NCBI GenBank assembly: GCA_002422345.1
Contig: DIUL01000196.1
Span: forward strand, 1-10,220
DNA length: 10,220 bases
Direction: 5' to 3'
Origin: Acetobacteraceae bacterium UBA6159
GTDB lineage: Bacteria > Pseudomonadota > Alphaproteobacteria > Acetobacterales > Acetobacteraceae
A program made the translations under genes and the position numbers. A model generated the notes under the pieces. That model had not been told where the DNA came from. It was given only the letters and a program-made list of their open reading frames with translations, and searched no databases. Positions 1 to 7,400 of this stretch are shown here, one piece after another; position 1 is the first letter of the stretch; each line of letters starts with the position of its first letter.

Positions 1-1052
<1,052 letters not shown>

Positions 1053-1053
1053 A

Positions 1054-1288
1054 GCGCTGGGGCTTTGCCCCAGACCCCACCAGGGACGCTGTCCCTGGAC
1101 CCTGCCAAAGGGCACAGCCCTTTGGAAACCATTGGTTGGGGGGAATACGGGAGGGGCTGAGGAGATGTTGCAAGCAGCACCTCAGCCCCTCCCGTATTCC
1201 CCCCAAGTACCGGTTCCAAGGGCTCAGCCCTTGGCGGGGGTCTCGGGGGCAGAGCCCCTGAGCGGGGTTTGGGGCAGCGCCCCAACGC
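1054..1288. repeat. Composite inverted-repeat element with a perfect 26-bp core stem
   Basis: This GC-rich intergenic block is built entirely of hairpins. The core is a perfect 26-bp inverted repeat, 1136-1161 against 1181-1206, with a 19-nt loop. On each side lies a cluster of small hairpins. On the left they are CTGGGGC/GCCCCAG (1058-1074), CCAGGGAC/GTCCCTGG (1079-1097) and CCAAAGGGC/GCCCTTTGG (1105-1125). On the right they are CCAAGGGC/GCCCTTGG (1216-1234), CTCGGGGGC/GCCCCTGAG with one mismatch (1242-1262) and TTGGGGC/GCCCCAA (1269-1285). The right cluster, reverse-complemented, aligns to the left cluster: 21 of the outer 25 bases match and the order of hairpins is kept. The whole block is therefore an imperfect inverted repeat of about 235 bp. 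It encodes no recognisable protein. It resembles dispersed palindromic intergenic repeats and probably also acts as a terminator for prfC. Confidence 0.85.
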
Positions 1289-1319
1289 TCCCCGGTATCC
1301 AGTTCAGACCGATCCGGGG

Positions 1320-1325
1320 TAATAT
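1320..1325 (+). promoter_or_regulatory. Possible -10 element (TAATAT) directly before a start codon
   Basis: TAATAT ends six bases before the glycosyltransferase ATG at 1332. No purine-rich ribosome binding site is seen between them (CCCGCC). If this is the -10 box, transcription would begin at or next to the ATG, giving a leaderless mRNA. No good -35 is seen; TATCCA at 1296-1301, with an 18-bp spacer, matches three of six consensus bases. The call rests on position and sequence only. Confidence 0.3.
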
Positions 1326-1331
1326 CCCGCC

Positions 1332-2366
1332 ATGCATGTCTCGTTGATCGTTCCTGCCCCGTTTGACACTGTTTCCGGCGGTTATGCCTATGACCGGCGC
1401 ATCGTCGCCGGCCTGCGCGCCCTCGGGCATGATGTCGCCGTGATTGCCCTCCCGGGCGTCTTCCCCCTCACCGACTCCACCACCCGCGATGCGGCCTGTG
1501 CCGCCTGGGACCGTCTGCCGCCTGGCACCCGCCCGGTCATCGACGGTCTGGCCTTGCCGGCCTTCCAGGGGCTGGACGACGCCTTGGCCGCGCGCTCCGC
1601 CTTTGCCCTGGTCCACCACCCAACAGCGCTCGAAACCGGGCTGGAGGACACGGCGCGGGAGGCGTTGCACGCGCTGGAGCAACGCCTGTTTTCCCGCATG
1701 GCACGCCTGATCGTGACCAGTGACGCGACCGCCGAGGCCCTGGGCAAGGCCTTCGCCGTCGATCCGGAGCGGGTGCATGTCGTCACGCCGGGCACGGATG
1801 AAGCATCGCGGGCGCCTGGCTCGGGTGGCCCGACCTGCCGTGTTCTGTCGGTCGGCACGCTGGTGCCGCGCAAGGGCCATGACCTGCTGATGCGGGCCCT
1901 GGCGCGCCTGTTCGACCTCGACTGGCATCTGACGATCGTGGGATCACCCGACCGCGATCCAGTCTGCGCGAACGGGCTGGCGGCGCAGGCCGAGTCCCTC
2001 GGCATCGCGCAGCGGGTCACCTTTGCCGGTGAACTGACCGACGCGGCGCTGGAAGCCGAATGGCAGCGCACCGACCTGTTTGCCCTGGCCACCTATTTCG
2101 AGGGCTATGGCATGGCGGTGGCCGAGGCGTTGAAGCGCGGCATTCCCGTCTCGGTGACGGATGGCGGCGCGGTCGGTTCCCTGGTCGACATCGACTCGGG
2201 CGTGGTCTGCGCGCGGGGCGACCTGGATCAGGTGTCGAAGTCGCTGCGCCGGCTGATCTTCAGCGCCGAACTCCGCGCCGAAATGGCCGAGGGCGCGTAT
2301 CTGGCCGGCCGCAACCTCCCATCATGGGACACCCAGGCGGCCCTGTTCGCCTCGGTCATCGCGTAA
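1332..2366 (+). CDS. Glycosyltransferase family 4 (GT-B fold) protein
   Basis: This 344-residue protein has the two-domain GT-B layout of retaining glycosyltransferases of the GT4 type. The N-terminal Rossmann half opens with LIVPAPFDTVSGGYAYDRRIV, whose glycine-rich loop usually contacts the acceptor or donor. The C-terminal donor-binding half starts near residue 170 with VLSVGTLVPRKGHDLL, whose R180 and K181 sit where the nucleotide-sugar diphosphate is held. The E-x7-E motif is intact as E257 and E265 in FEGYGMAVAEA. No signal peptide or membrane helix is visible, so it is probably cytosolic or membrane-peripheral. Donor sugar and acceptor cannot be read from the sequence. The ATG at 1332 has no ribosome binding site (see the -10-like element just upstream). 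Only 16 bases separate its stop from the otnK ATG, so it probably shares that transcript, an unusual partnership for sugar-acid catabolism genes. Confidence 0.88.
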   Translation: MHVSLIVPAPFDTVSGGYAYDRRIVAGLRALGHDVAVIALPGVFPLTDSTTRDAACAAWDRLPPGTRPVIDGLALPAFQGLDDALAARSAFALVHHPTALETGLEDTAREALHALEQRLFSRMARLIVTSDATAEALGKAFAVDPERVHVVTPGTDEASRAPGSGGPTCRVLSVGTLVPRKGHDLLMRALARLFDLDWHLTIVGSPDRDPVCANGLAAQAESLGIAQRVTFAGELTDAALEAEWQRTDLFALATYFEGYGMAVAEALKRGIPVSVTDGGAVGSLVDIDSGVVCARGDLDQVSKSLRRLIFSAELRAEMAEGAYLAGRNLPSWDTQAALFASVIA

Positions 2367-2382
2367 CATCTTGGGGGGCAGC

Positions 2383-3651
2383 ATGCTGCTGGGCGCCATC
2401 GCCGACGATTTCACCGGGGCCACGGACCTGTGCTCTATGCTGGTGCGCGGCGGCATGCGGACCGTGCAACTGATCGGCGTGCCAGGTCCGAACGATCCGG
2501 TGCCGGAGGCCGATGCGGTGGTCGTCGCGCTGAAATCGCGCACCGCTCCGGTGCGCCAGGCGGTGGGGGAAAGCCTGGCCGCGCTGGACTGGCTGCGCAA
2601 GGCTGGATGCAAGCAGTATTTCTTCAAGTATTGCTCGACCTTCGACAGCACCGAGCAGGGCAATATCGGCCCCGTGGCGGATGCCTTGGTCAACGCGCTG
2701 GGCTCCGGCTTTGCGTTGGCCTGCCCGGCCTTCCCGACCAACGCCCGCACCGTCTACCAGGGGCACCTGTTCGTCGGCGGAATGCTGCTGAACGAAAGCG
2801 GGATGGAGAACCATCCGCTGACCCCGATGAAGGATGCCAACCTGGTCCGCGTCCTGTCGCGCCAGACCGAGGGCACGGTGGGCCTGGTCCCCTTCACCGT
2901 TGTCGACCAGGGCTCCAACGCGATCCGCAAGGCGATGACGGGGTTGAAAGAGCAGGGTCGCCGCTATGCCATCGTCGACGCGATCACCGACGCGCATCTG
3001 GTCGCGATCGGCGAAGCGGCCGAGGGCCATGCGCTGATCACCGGCGGCTCGGGCATCGCCATGGGCCTGCCGGGGAATTTCCGGCGCGCCGGTCTGCTGG
3101 CTGATCAGGGCAATCCGGCGACGCTGCCGGCGGCCACGGGGCCTGCCGCGGTCCTCTCCGGCTCCTGCTCCCGCGCCACGCTGTCCCAGCTTGGGGCGGC
3201 GCGGTTGCACCTGCGAGTGTTTGAGATCGATCCGCTCGCGTCCCCCGATGCCGGCGCGCTGGCCGACGCCGCCCTGGCCTGGGCCGCCGACAAGCTGGGA
3301 GACAAGCCGGTGGTGATCGCTGCCTCCGCCCCGCCCGACCGGGTTGCGGCCATCCAGGCGAAGTACGGACGTGACGCCGCCGGCACATTGGTTGAGGAAA
3401 CGCTCGCCCGTGTGGCCGAGGGCCTGGTCGCGCGCGGCGTCCGCCGGATGGTGGTGGCGGGCGGGGAGACCTCAGGCGCCGTCGTCTCGCGCCTGGGGGT
3501 CCGCAGCCTGCGCATCGGGCCGGAGATCGATCCCGGCGTGCCCTGGACCTATGCCGAGGGCAGCGGTCCCGGCCTGCACATGGCGCTGAAATCCGGCAAT
3601 TTCGGCGCGATGGACTTCTTCACCAAATCCTTCACGGTGCTGGAGGGCTGA
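2383..3651 (+). CDS. otnK: 3-oxo-tetronate kinase, four-carbon acid sugar kinase family
   Basis: OtnK uses ATP to phosphorylate 3-oxo-tetronate, the oxidised form of threonate or erythronate, to the 4-phosphate. I place the start at ATG 2383 (422 residues), preceded by a GGGGGG ribosome binding site. The in-frame TTG at 2371 would add four residues and would lie inside that site. The protein opens with the family hallmark MLLGAIADDFTGATDL (substrate-binding N-domain, DUF1537 type) and continues with KYCSTFDSTEQGNIGP near residues 82-97. The nucleotide-binding C-domain begins after about residue 240 and carries GSCS near 260-263 and the glycine motif GGETSG near 360-365. Length and both domains are those of a complete enzyme. 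It is followed two bases after its stop by otnC, the usual kinase-decarboxylase pair. The related D-threonate kinase DtnK belongs to the same family, but pairing with a class II aldolase-type decarboxylase favours OtnK. Confidence 0.92.
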   Translation: MLLGAIADDFTGATDLCSMLVRGGMRTVQLIGVPGPNDPVPEADAVVVALKSRTAPVRQAVGESLAALDWLRKAGCKQYFFKYCSTFDSTEQGNIGPVADALVNALGSGFALACPAFPTNARTVYQGHLFVGGMLLNESGMENHPLTPMKDANLVRVLSRQTEGTVGLVPFTVVDQGSNAIRKAMTGLKEQGRRYAIVDAITDAHLVAIGEAAEGHALITGGSGIAMGLPGNFRRAGLLADQGNPATLPAATGPAAVLSGSCSRATLSQLGAARLHLRVFEIDPLASPDAGALADAALAWAADKLGDKPVVIAASAPPDRVAAIQAKYGRDAAGTLVEETLARVAEGLVARGVRRMVVAGGETSGAVVSRLGVRSLRIGPEIDPGVPWTYAEGSGPGLHMALKSGNFGAMDFFTKSFTVLEG

Positions 3652-3653
3652 CC

Positions 3654-4286
3654 ATGTCCGAAGCCGAAGCCCGCCAGTTGCTGGTGGAACTCGCCGCCAG
3701 CCTGTTCGCCCGCGGCTTCTCGGTCGGCAGCGCCGGGAACATCAGCGTCCGGCTGGACGACGGGTTCCTGATCACGCCCACCAACTCCAGCCTGGGGCGG
3801 CTGGAGGCGAAGCGGATTTCCCGGCTGGACGCGGACTATAAACATATCGGCGGCGACAAGCCCTCCAAGGAGGTCTTCATGCACCGCGCGGTGTACCGCG
3901 CGAGGCCTGACGCGGGGGCGGTGGTGCATCTGCACTCGACCCATGCGACGGCGGTGGGGTGCCTGCCGGATGTCGATCCCAACAACCCGATCCCGCCGCT
4001 GACGCCGTATTTCGTGATGCGGGTGGGGCGGTCGATGCCGATCGTGGAATATTACCGGCCGGGCGATGCGGCGATGGAACCGGCGATCCATGCGGCCGCG
4101 CTGGGCGCGCGGGCGGTGCTGTTGGCCAATCACGGGCCGGTGGTGTCGGGGAAGACCCTGACCGACGCGGTCTACGCGGCCGAGGAACTGGAGGAAGCCG
4201 CCAAGCTGTTCCTCATGCTGCGCGGTTCCGCCCCGAGGCTGCTGACGCCCGGGCAGGTGGATGATTTGTTGGACACGTTCGGGTAG
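3654..4286 (+). CDS. otnC: 3-oxo-tetronate 4-phosphate decarboxylase, class II aldolase family
   Basis: OtnC decarboxylates 3-oxo-tetronate 4-phosphate to dihydroxyacetone phosphate and CO2, following OtnK. The 210-residue protein has the class II aldolase/adducin fold. GSAGNISVRL near residues 25-33 forms the phosphate-binding region, and ITPTNSSLGRL follows. The metal and catalytic residues are visible: E73 in SKEVFMHRAVYR, H92 and H94 in VVHLHSTHATAV, and H160 in LLANHGPVVSG. These correspond to the zinc ligands and catalytic glutamate of fuculose-phosphate aldolase. The ATG lies two bases after the otnK TGA, so translation is probably coupled. The family also contains L-fuculose- and ribulose-phosphate-acting enzymes; the direct pairing with the OtnK-type kinase is what specifies the call. 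A paired repeat and a hairpin follow the stop. Confidence 0.9.
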   Translation: MSEAEARQLLVELAASLFARGFSVGSAGNISVRLDDGFLITPTNSSLGRLEAKRISRLDADYKHIGGDKPSKEVFMHRAVYRARPDAGAVVHLHSTHATAVGCLPDVDPNNPIPPLTPYFVMRVGRSMPIVEYYRPGDAAMEPAIHAAALGARAVLLANHGPVVSGKTLTDAVYAAEELEEAAKLFLMLRGSAPRLLTPGQVDDLLDTFG

Positions 4287-4300
4287 TCGCAGCCCGAACT

Positions 4301-4330
4301 CTTCTCCCCCTCCTCTTGAGGGCTTGGGCC
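4301..4330 (+). repeat. Left, degenerate copy of a C/T-rich dispersed repeat
   Basis: This 30-base stretch, containing CTCCCCCTCC and CTTGAGGG, matches the reverse complement of 4449-4478 at 25 of 30 positions. The two copies therefore face each other across about 118 bp between the convergent otnC and CoA-transferase genes. The intervening DNA (about 4331-4448) is GC-rich, and I recognise no protein in it; open frames crossing it have no family resemblance. Confidence 0.65.
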
Positions 4331-4448
4331 GCGAAGTGGACCAAGGTTGGGGGGAGGGGTAGAGCGGCACGGACCTCGACCCGAACTCCGGGATGCTCGC
4401 TCCGGGTGCCACGGAGGGATGGGTCGTTGCCGCGAGCCCCCTCCCCCC

Positions 4449-4478
4449 GGCCCCCTCCCTCAAGGGGAGGGGGAGCAG
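4449..4478 (-). repeat. Right copy of the same dispersed repeat, inverted
   Basis: Reverse-complement partner of 4301-4330, with 25 of 30 bases identical. This copy is the more symmetrical one and contains the strong hairpin listed at 4451-4473. The opposed arrangement mirrors the layout of the larger repeat after prfC, although the sequences differ. Confidence 0.65.
4451..4473. terminator. Hairpin between convergent genes, possible two-way terminator
   Basis: CCCCCTCCCT (4451-4460) can pair with GGGGAGGGGG (4464-4473) over 10 pairs, one of them a T-G wobble, around a 3-base loop. It lies between the stops of otnC (+) and the CoA-transferase gene (-), where transcripts from both sides need to end. 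No uridine run follows on either strand, so intrinsic termination is uncertain. Confidence 0.45.
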
Positions 4479-4496
4479 AACCGTCCAGTTCTCCTC

Positions 4497-5690
4497 TCAG
4501 ATCGCCCCAGCGGCCTTCAGGTCAGCCACGCCGGCCTCCCCCAGCCCCAGCCACTCCCCATAGATTTCCATGTTGTGTTCTCCCAGCTTCGGGCTCGGGA
4601 TCGACTCCACCCGATCCGCCCCATGCAGGCGCAGCGGCGTCGTCGGCAGCACGACCGGCCCCAGGGACGGATGGTCGATCCGCTCCAGCATCCCACGCGC
4701 ATGCATGTGCCGGTCCTCCATCACCTCCAGCGCATTCCGCACCGGAGCCGCCGGGATACGCCCGGCCTTGCAGGCGGCGACCACTGCGTCCTTGGCCATC
4801 GTCCGGGTCCAGGCGGTGACGACAGCCTCCGTCTCCTCCATGTGTGCCGCCCGGGCCGCATGGGTCTTGAAACGCGGATCGTCACGCAACTCCTCCCGCC
4901 CCATGGCGCGCAGCAGGTTCAGCCAATGCTCCTCGGTCACCACATGGATCGCCACAAATCCGTCCGTCGTGACAAAGGCGTTATAGGGGGCGGATGACAG
5001 CCCCGCCTGCCGGTTCCCCGCCCGCGGCGGCACCTTCCCGGTCTTGTAGGCATAGTCATACGACGCGGCGAGTGAGCAGTACACCGTCTCCTGCATCGCC
5101 ACCTCGACCAACTGCCCCTGCCCGGTCGCGACCCGGTGGAACAGCGCGGTCATGACCGCTCCGTAAAGATGGATGCCGCCCATGTAGTCGACCAGCGTCG
5201 GCCCCGCCTTGGTCGGCGGTCCGTCCGGCTGACCCGTCACGCTCATGATGCCGGACACCGCCTGGATGGTGAAATCCATCGCCAGGTTGTCCCGGTCCGG
5301 CCCCGAAATGCCGAATCCGGTCCCCGTCGCATAGATCAGCCGCGGGTTGATGTCCTTCAGCACGTCATAGCCGACGCCCAGCCCGTCCAGCGTGCCGGGA
5401 GAGAAATTCTCCAGCAGCACATCCGCCCGCCCGACCATCTGCTTCAGCAGGTCCTTCCCGCGCGGGGACTTGAGGTTCAGCGTCACCGCCCGCTTGTTCG
5501 CGTTCAGCATCGCCATCGGCAGCGTCGTCTCATTCCCGACCGCCAGCGCGCGCCGGCGCAACGGTTCGCCGGTCGGCGGCTCGATCTTGATCACGTTCGC
5601 GCCGGCCTTCGCCATCAGGAACGTGGCATAGGGGCCTTGGAAGATCTGGCCGAAATCCAGGACGGTGATGCCCGCCAACGGAGTGCTCAT
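4497..5690 (-). CDS. CaiB/BaiF (class III) CoA-transferase family protein
   Basis: Class III CoA-transferases move CoA between an acyl-CoA and a free carboxylic acid, usually to activate an acid for catabolism. The 397-residue protein is full length for the family. It opens with the typical LAGITVLDFGQIFQGPYAT and then has GANVIKIEPPTGEP, RAVTLNLKSPRGKDLL and ADVLLENFSPGTLDGLGVGYDVL. The catalytic aspartate is most likely D168 in GPTLVDYMGG, followed by the conserved helix ending ALFHRVATGQGQ. The C-terminal segment LGEHNMEIYGEWLGLG is also family-typical. The ATG at 5690 has a GAGG ribosome binding site seven bases upstream. The substrates cannot be read from the sequence; formyl-CoA, carnitine, succinate or mesaconate types all share this fold. 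It is divergent from the Fnr-type regulator, and the Fnr box lies about 102 bp upstream of its start, so oxygen-dependent control is possible. Confidence 0.93.
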   Translation of the reverse strand: MSTPLAGITVLDFGQIFQGPYATFLMAKAGANVIKIEPPTGEPLRRRALAVGNETTLPMAMLNANKRAVTLNLKSPRGKDLLKQMVGRADVLLENFSPGTLDGLGVGYDVLKDINPRLIYATGTGFGISGPDRDNLAMDFTIQAVSGIMSVTGQPDGPPTKAGPTLVDYMGGIHLYGAVMTALFHRVATGQGQLVEVAMQETVYCSLAASYDYAYKTGKVPPRAGNRQAGLSSAPYNAFVTTDGFVAIHVVTEEHWLNLLRAMGREELRDDPRFKTHAARAAHMEETEAVVTAWTRTMAKDAVVAACKAGRIPAAPVRNALEVMEDRHMHARGMLERIDHPSLGPVVLPTTPLRLHGADRVESIPSPKLGEHNMEIYGEWLGLGEAGVADLKAAGAI

Positions 5691-5785
5691 GGGGACGCCT
5701 CATGCAATGGTCTTGTTCGGATGACAGGATAGAACACGAACCGCCCCAGCGGAAACGCGCCCCCCATATCCCGCCCCGGTTGGCG

Positions 5786-5799
5786 TTGATCTGGATCAA
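5786..5799. promoter_or_regulatory. Perfect Fnr/Anr-type binding site (TTGAT-N4-ATCAA)
   Basis: TTGATCTGGATCAA matches the Fnr/FixK/Anr consensus at all ten specified positions. It lies between the divergent CoA-transferase and Fnr-type regulator genes. Its centre (5792.5) is about 81 bp upstream of the regulator ATG at 5874 and about 102 bp upstream of the CoA-transferase ATG. The regulator encoded next door has the recognition-helix residues E213, S216 and R217 expected to read TTGAT, so autoregulation is likely. No convincing -10 box at the classic activating distance is visible on either strand, so activation and repression cannot be told apart. Confidence 0.85.
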
Positions 5800-5873
5800 A
5801 CCGAGGCGTATCCAGACAGGGGCTCGTGCCAGAAACGACGGGCCTGGAGCGGGTTCAGACAGGTGAAAACGAG

Positions 5874-6632
5874 ATGACGACGAACGCACGGCTGGCTACT
5901 CCGGTCATGGCTGCTCCGGTCATGGTGCCGGACCATCGCCACCTGGGTGCCTGCGCGCATTGCGACGCCCGTCCCCACAGTGTCTGCAACGCCGTGCCCG
6001 CCGTGGACATGGCGCGCCTGGCGGCCGCCTCGACGACGGGGATCGCGCAGCCGGGAACCTGTTTCGTCGAGGAAGGTGCCAAGGCCGACGCCTTCTTCAA
6101 CATCACCGCCGGAACCGCGAGGCTGTTCAAGCTGCTGCCGGATGGCCGCCGGCAGATCATGGGCTTCGCGGGCGTCGGGCACTTCATCGGGCTCGCGGTG
6201 TCCAGCACGTTCACCTTCAGCGCCGAAGCGATCGACCATGTGCATTACTGCCGCTTCTCCCGCCCGCGGCTGCGCGCGCTGCTTGATGACTTCCCGGCGA
6301 TGGAACAGAAACTGCTGGAAGTGACGTCATCGGAACTGGTCGCGGCGCAGGAGCAGATGCTGCTGCTGGGCCGGAAGACCGCGCGGGAGCGGCTGGCGTC
6401 CTTCCTGATCGCGGAAAGCCGGCACAACGCGGGCTGCCACCTGCCGCGCCGGCAATTCGCCCTGCCGATGACTCGCGGCGATATCGCCGATTATCTGGGC
6501 CTGACGATCGAGACCGTGAGCCGGACTCTGACCCGGCTGCGGCATGAGGGACTGATCGAAATCCCCTCGGCCGGCGATGTGGTCATTCTGGATCGGGATG
6601 GGCTGGAGCGCTTGGCCGAAGGCCTGACTTAA
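5874..6632 (+). CDS. Crp/Fnr family regulator with Fnr-type [4Fe-4S] cysteine motif (FnrL-like)
   Basis: This is a 252-residue transcription factor that probably senses oxygen through an iron-sulfur cluster. The N-terminal cysteines are C27, C30 and C38 (C-x2-C-x7-C in GACAHCDARPHSVCN), the spacing of alphaproteobacterial FnrL proteins. C126 in HVHYCRF is at the place of the fourth Fnr ligand. A cyclic-nucleotide-binding-like beta roll covers about 55-140 and a dimer helix about 140-165. The winged helix-turn-helix at about 199-227, MTRGDIADYLGLTIETVSR, carries E213, S216 and R217 for TTGAT recognition. I chose ATG 5874, with AGGTG eight bases upstream. A GTG at 5826 would add 16 residues but would sit only 26 bp after the Fnr box. 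A 12-bp direct repeat (5899-5910, 5914-5925) encodes a short PVM duplication in the N-tail. The gene converges with a tRNA gene. Confidence 0.9.
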   Translation: MTTNARLATPVMAAPVMVPDHRHLGACAHCDARPHSVCNAVPAVDMARLAAASTTGIAQPGTCFVEEGAKADAFFNITAGTARLFKLLPDGRRQIMGFAGVGHFIGLAVSSTFTFSAEAIDHVHYCRFSRPRLRALLDDFPAMEQKLLEVTSSELVAAQEQMLLLGRKTARERLASFLIAESRHNAGCHLPRRQFALPMTRGDIADYLGLTIETVSRTLTRLRHEGLIEIPSAGDVVILDRDGLERLAEGLT

Positions 6633-6636
6633 GGTT

Positions 6637-6720
6637 TGGTGCGAGAGGGGGGATTCGAACCCCCATGCCCGAAGGCGGTCGATTTTGAGCCGACTGCGTC
6701 TACCGTTCCGCCACTCTCGC
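6637..6720 (-). tRNA. tRNA-Leu(CAA)
   Basis: Read on the minus strand, this is a complete class II tRNA of 84 nt including an encoded CCA (6637-6639). The acceptor stem is GCGAGAG/CTCTCGC. The D-arm contains GGCGGAACGGTAGACGC. The anticodon stem GTCGG/TCGAC (one G-T pair) encloses the loop CTCAAAA, giving anticodon CAA, which reads UUG leucine codons. A short variable arm GCC-TTCG-GGC follows, then the T-arm GGGGG-TTCGAAT-CCCCC. The discriminator base is A. Its 3' end is four bases from the stop codon of the convergent Fnr-type gene. No integrase or attachment-site duplication is seen next to it. Confidence 0.96.
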
Positions 6721-6728
6721 GCCCCGCC

Positions 6729-6756
6729 ATTATACAAGATTGCCCGACTGCCACAA
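6729..6756 (-). promoter_or_regulatory. Sigma-70-type promoter of tRNA-Leu
   Basis: On the minus strand TTGTGG (6751-6756) and a perfect TATAAT (6729-6734) are separated by 16 bp. The -10 box ends eight bases before the mature tRNA 5' end at 6720, implying a very short leader. The promoter lies in the 72-bp gap downstream of the dioxygenase gene, so the tRNA need not depend on read-through. Confidence 0.75.
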
Positions 6757-6792
6757 TCCGGATTGCGGACAGCCGCGACAACCAGGCCCGCG

Positions 6793-7356
6793 TCAGCCCT
6801 TCATCAGGACAACGTCGAATTCTACCGCCAGAGCGCCAGGTTCCTTCCCGGCGATCGGCTTCGGGTCGGTGATCAGCGCGTCCTTGCGGGCGGCGCTGTT
6901 CAGCCAGGAATCCGTGGCGTTGTATTGCTCATTCACGAAATACATCTGGGTGACCAACTGCTCGGTCTTGCCGATGACGTTGAAATGGATATGCGCCGGC
7001 CGCCAGCGATCGGGCGTCACCTGATAAGCCTTGGGCCGCACCGTCTTGAACGCATAGCGCCCATCCGCTCCGGTGACCGTGACCGCGAATCCGTTGAAGT
7101 TGGGATCGAGCGGCTGGTTCGTGTCATCGTTCGGATGGTCGTAGCGGCCATGGCAGTTCGCCTGCCAGATCTCGACCCGCGCGCCCGCCACGGGCTCCCC
7201 CTTTTTGTTCACCACCCGACCGGAGAGGTACAGCACCGTGCCCTGCGCCTTGCCGCCGCCCGTCAGGTCGCCCGAATCCGTCGGCTTGTGCATGAACGGG
7301 TAGAACGGCCCCAGGATCTGCGGGGGGGTGGTCAGCAGTTCGACGGTATCGGCCAT
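6793..7356 (-). CDS. Intradiol ring-cleavage dioxygenase
   Basis: Enzymes of this family use non-haem Fe(III) to cleave catechol- or protocatechuate-type aromatic rings between the two hydroxylated carbons. The 187-residue protein has the characteristic iron ligands: Y72 in HGRYDHP, Y111 in PKAYQ, and H122 and H124 in WRPAHIHF. The N-terminal TPPQILGPFYP and the strand region LSGRVVNKKGEPVAGARVEIWQAN are typical of the beta-sandwich core. Its length suits a single subunit of the protocatechuate 3,4-dioxygenase type and is shorter than catechol 1,2-dioxygenases, which carry an extra N-terminal helical domain. No partner subunit gene or other pca gene is in the window, so the substrate is open. 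The ATG at 7356 has AGGGA about ten bases upstream. No signal peptide is seen. It is divergent from the PPOX-type gene across 44 bp. Confidence 0.88.
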   Translation of the reverse strand: MADTVELLTTPPQILGPFYPFMHKPTDSGDLTGGGKAQGTVLYLSGRVVNKKGEPVAGARVEIWQANCHGRYDHPNDDTNQPLDPNFNGFAVTVTGADGRYAFKTVRPKAYQVTPDRWRPAHIHFNVIGKTEQLVTQMYFVNEQYNATDSWLNSAARKDALITDPKPIAGKEPGALAVEFDVVLMKG

Positions 7357-7388
7357 GGCGGCGTTTCCCTGATGGAGCTTGTTTAGGG

Positions 7389-7394
7389 TATATT
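7389..7394 (+). promoter_or_regulatory. Possible -10 element (TATATT) of a leaderless gene
   Basis: TATATT ends six bases before the ATG at 7401, with CCCGCG between and no ribosome binding site. The geometry matches that before the glycosyltransferase gene (TAATAT-CCCGCC-ATG). It sits in an imperfect 12-bp palindrome, GGGTATATTCCC, in the 44-bp divergent gap. The -35 region is weak, for example TTCCCT at 7365-7370. Confidence 0.35.
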
Positions 7395-7400
7395 CCCGCG

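Noticed and set aside
1054..1288. CRISPR-like array in the repeat-rich gap
   Set aside because: The repeats are inverted hairpins of differing sequence, not regularly spaced direct repeats, and no cas genes are present.
4316..4997. Plus-strand open frames of 167 and 216 residues after otnC
   Set aside because: They begin in the dispersed repeat and then run antisense through the CoA-transferase gene, which has convincing family motifs on the other strand.
6637..6720. tRNA-Leu as the attachment site of an integrated element
   Set aside because: No integrase, no duplicated tRNA 3' end and no composition change is seen on either side; the neighbours are ordinary metabolic and regulatory genes.
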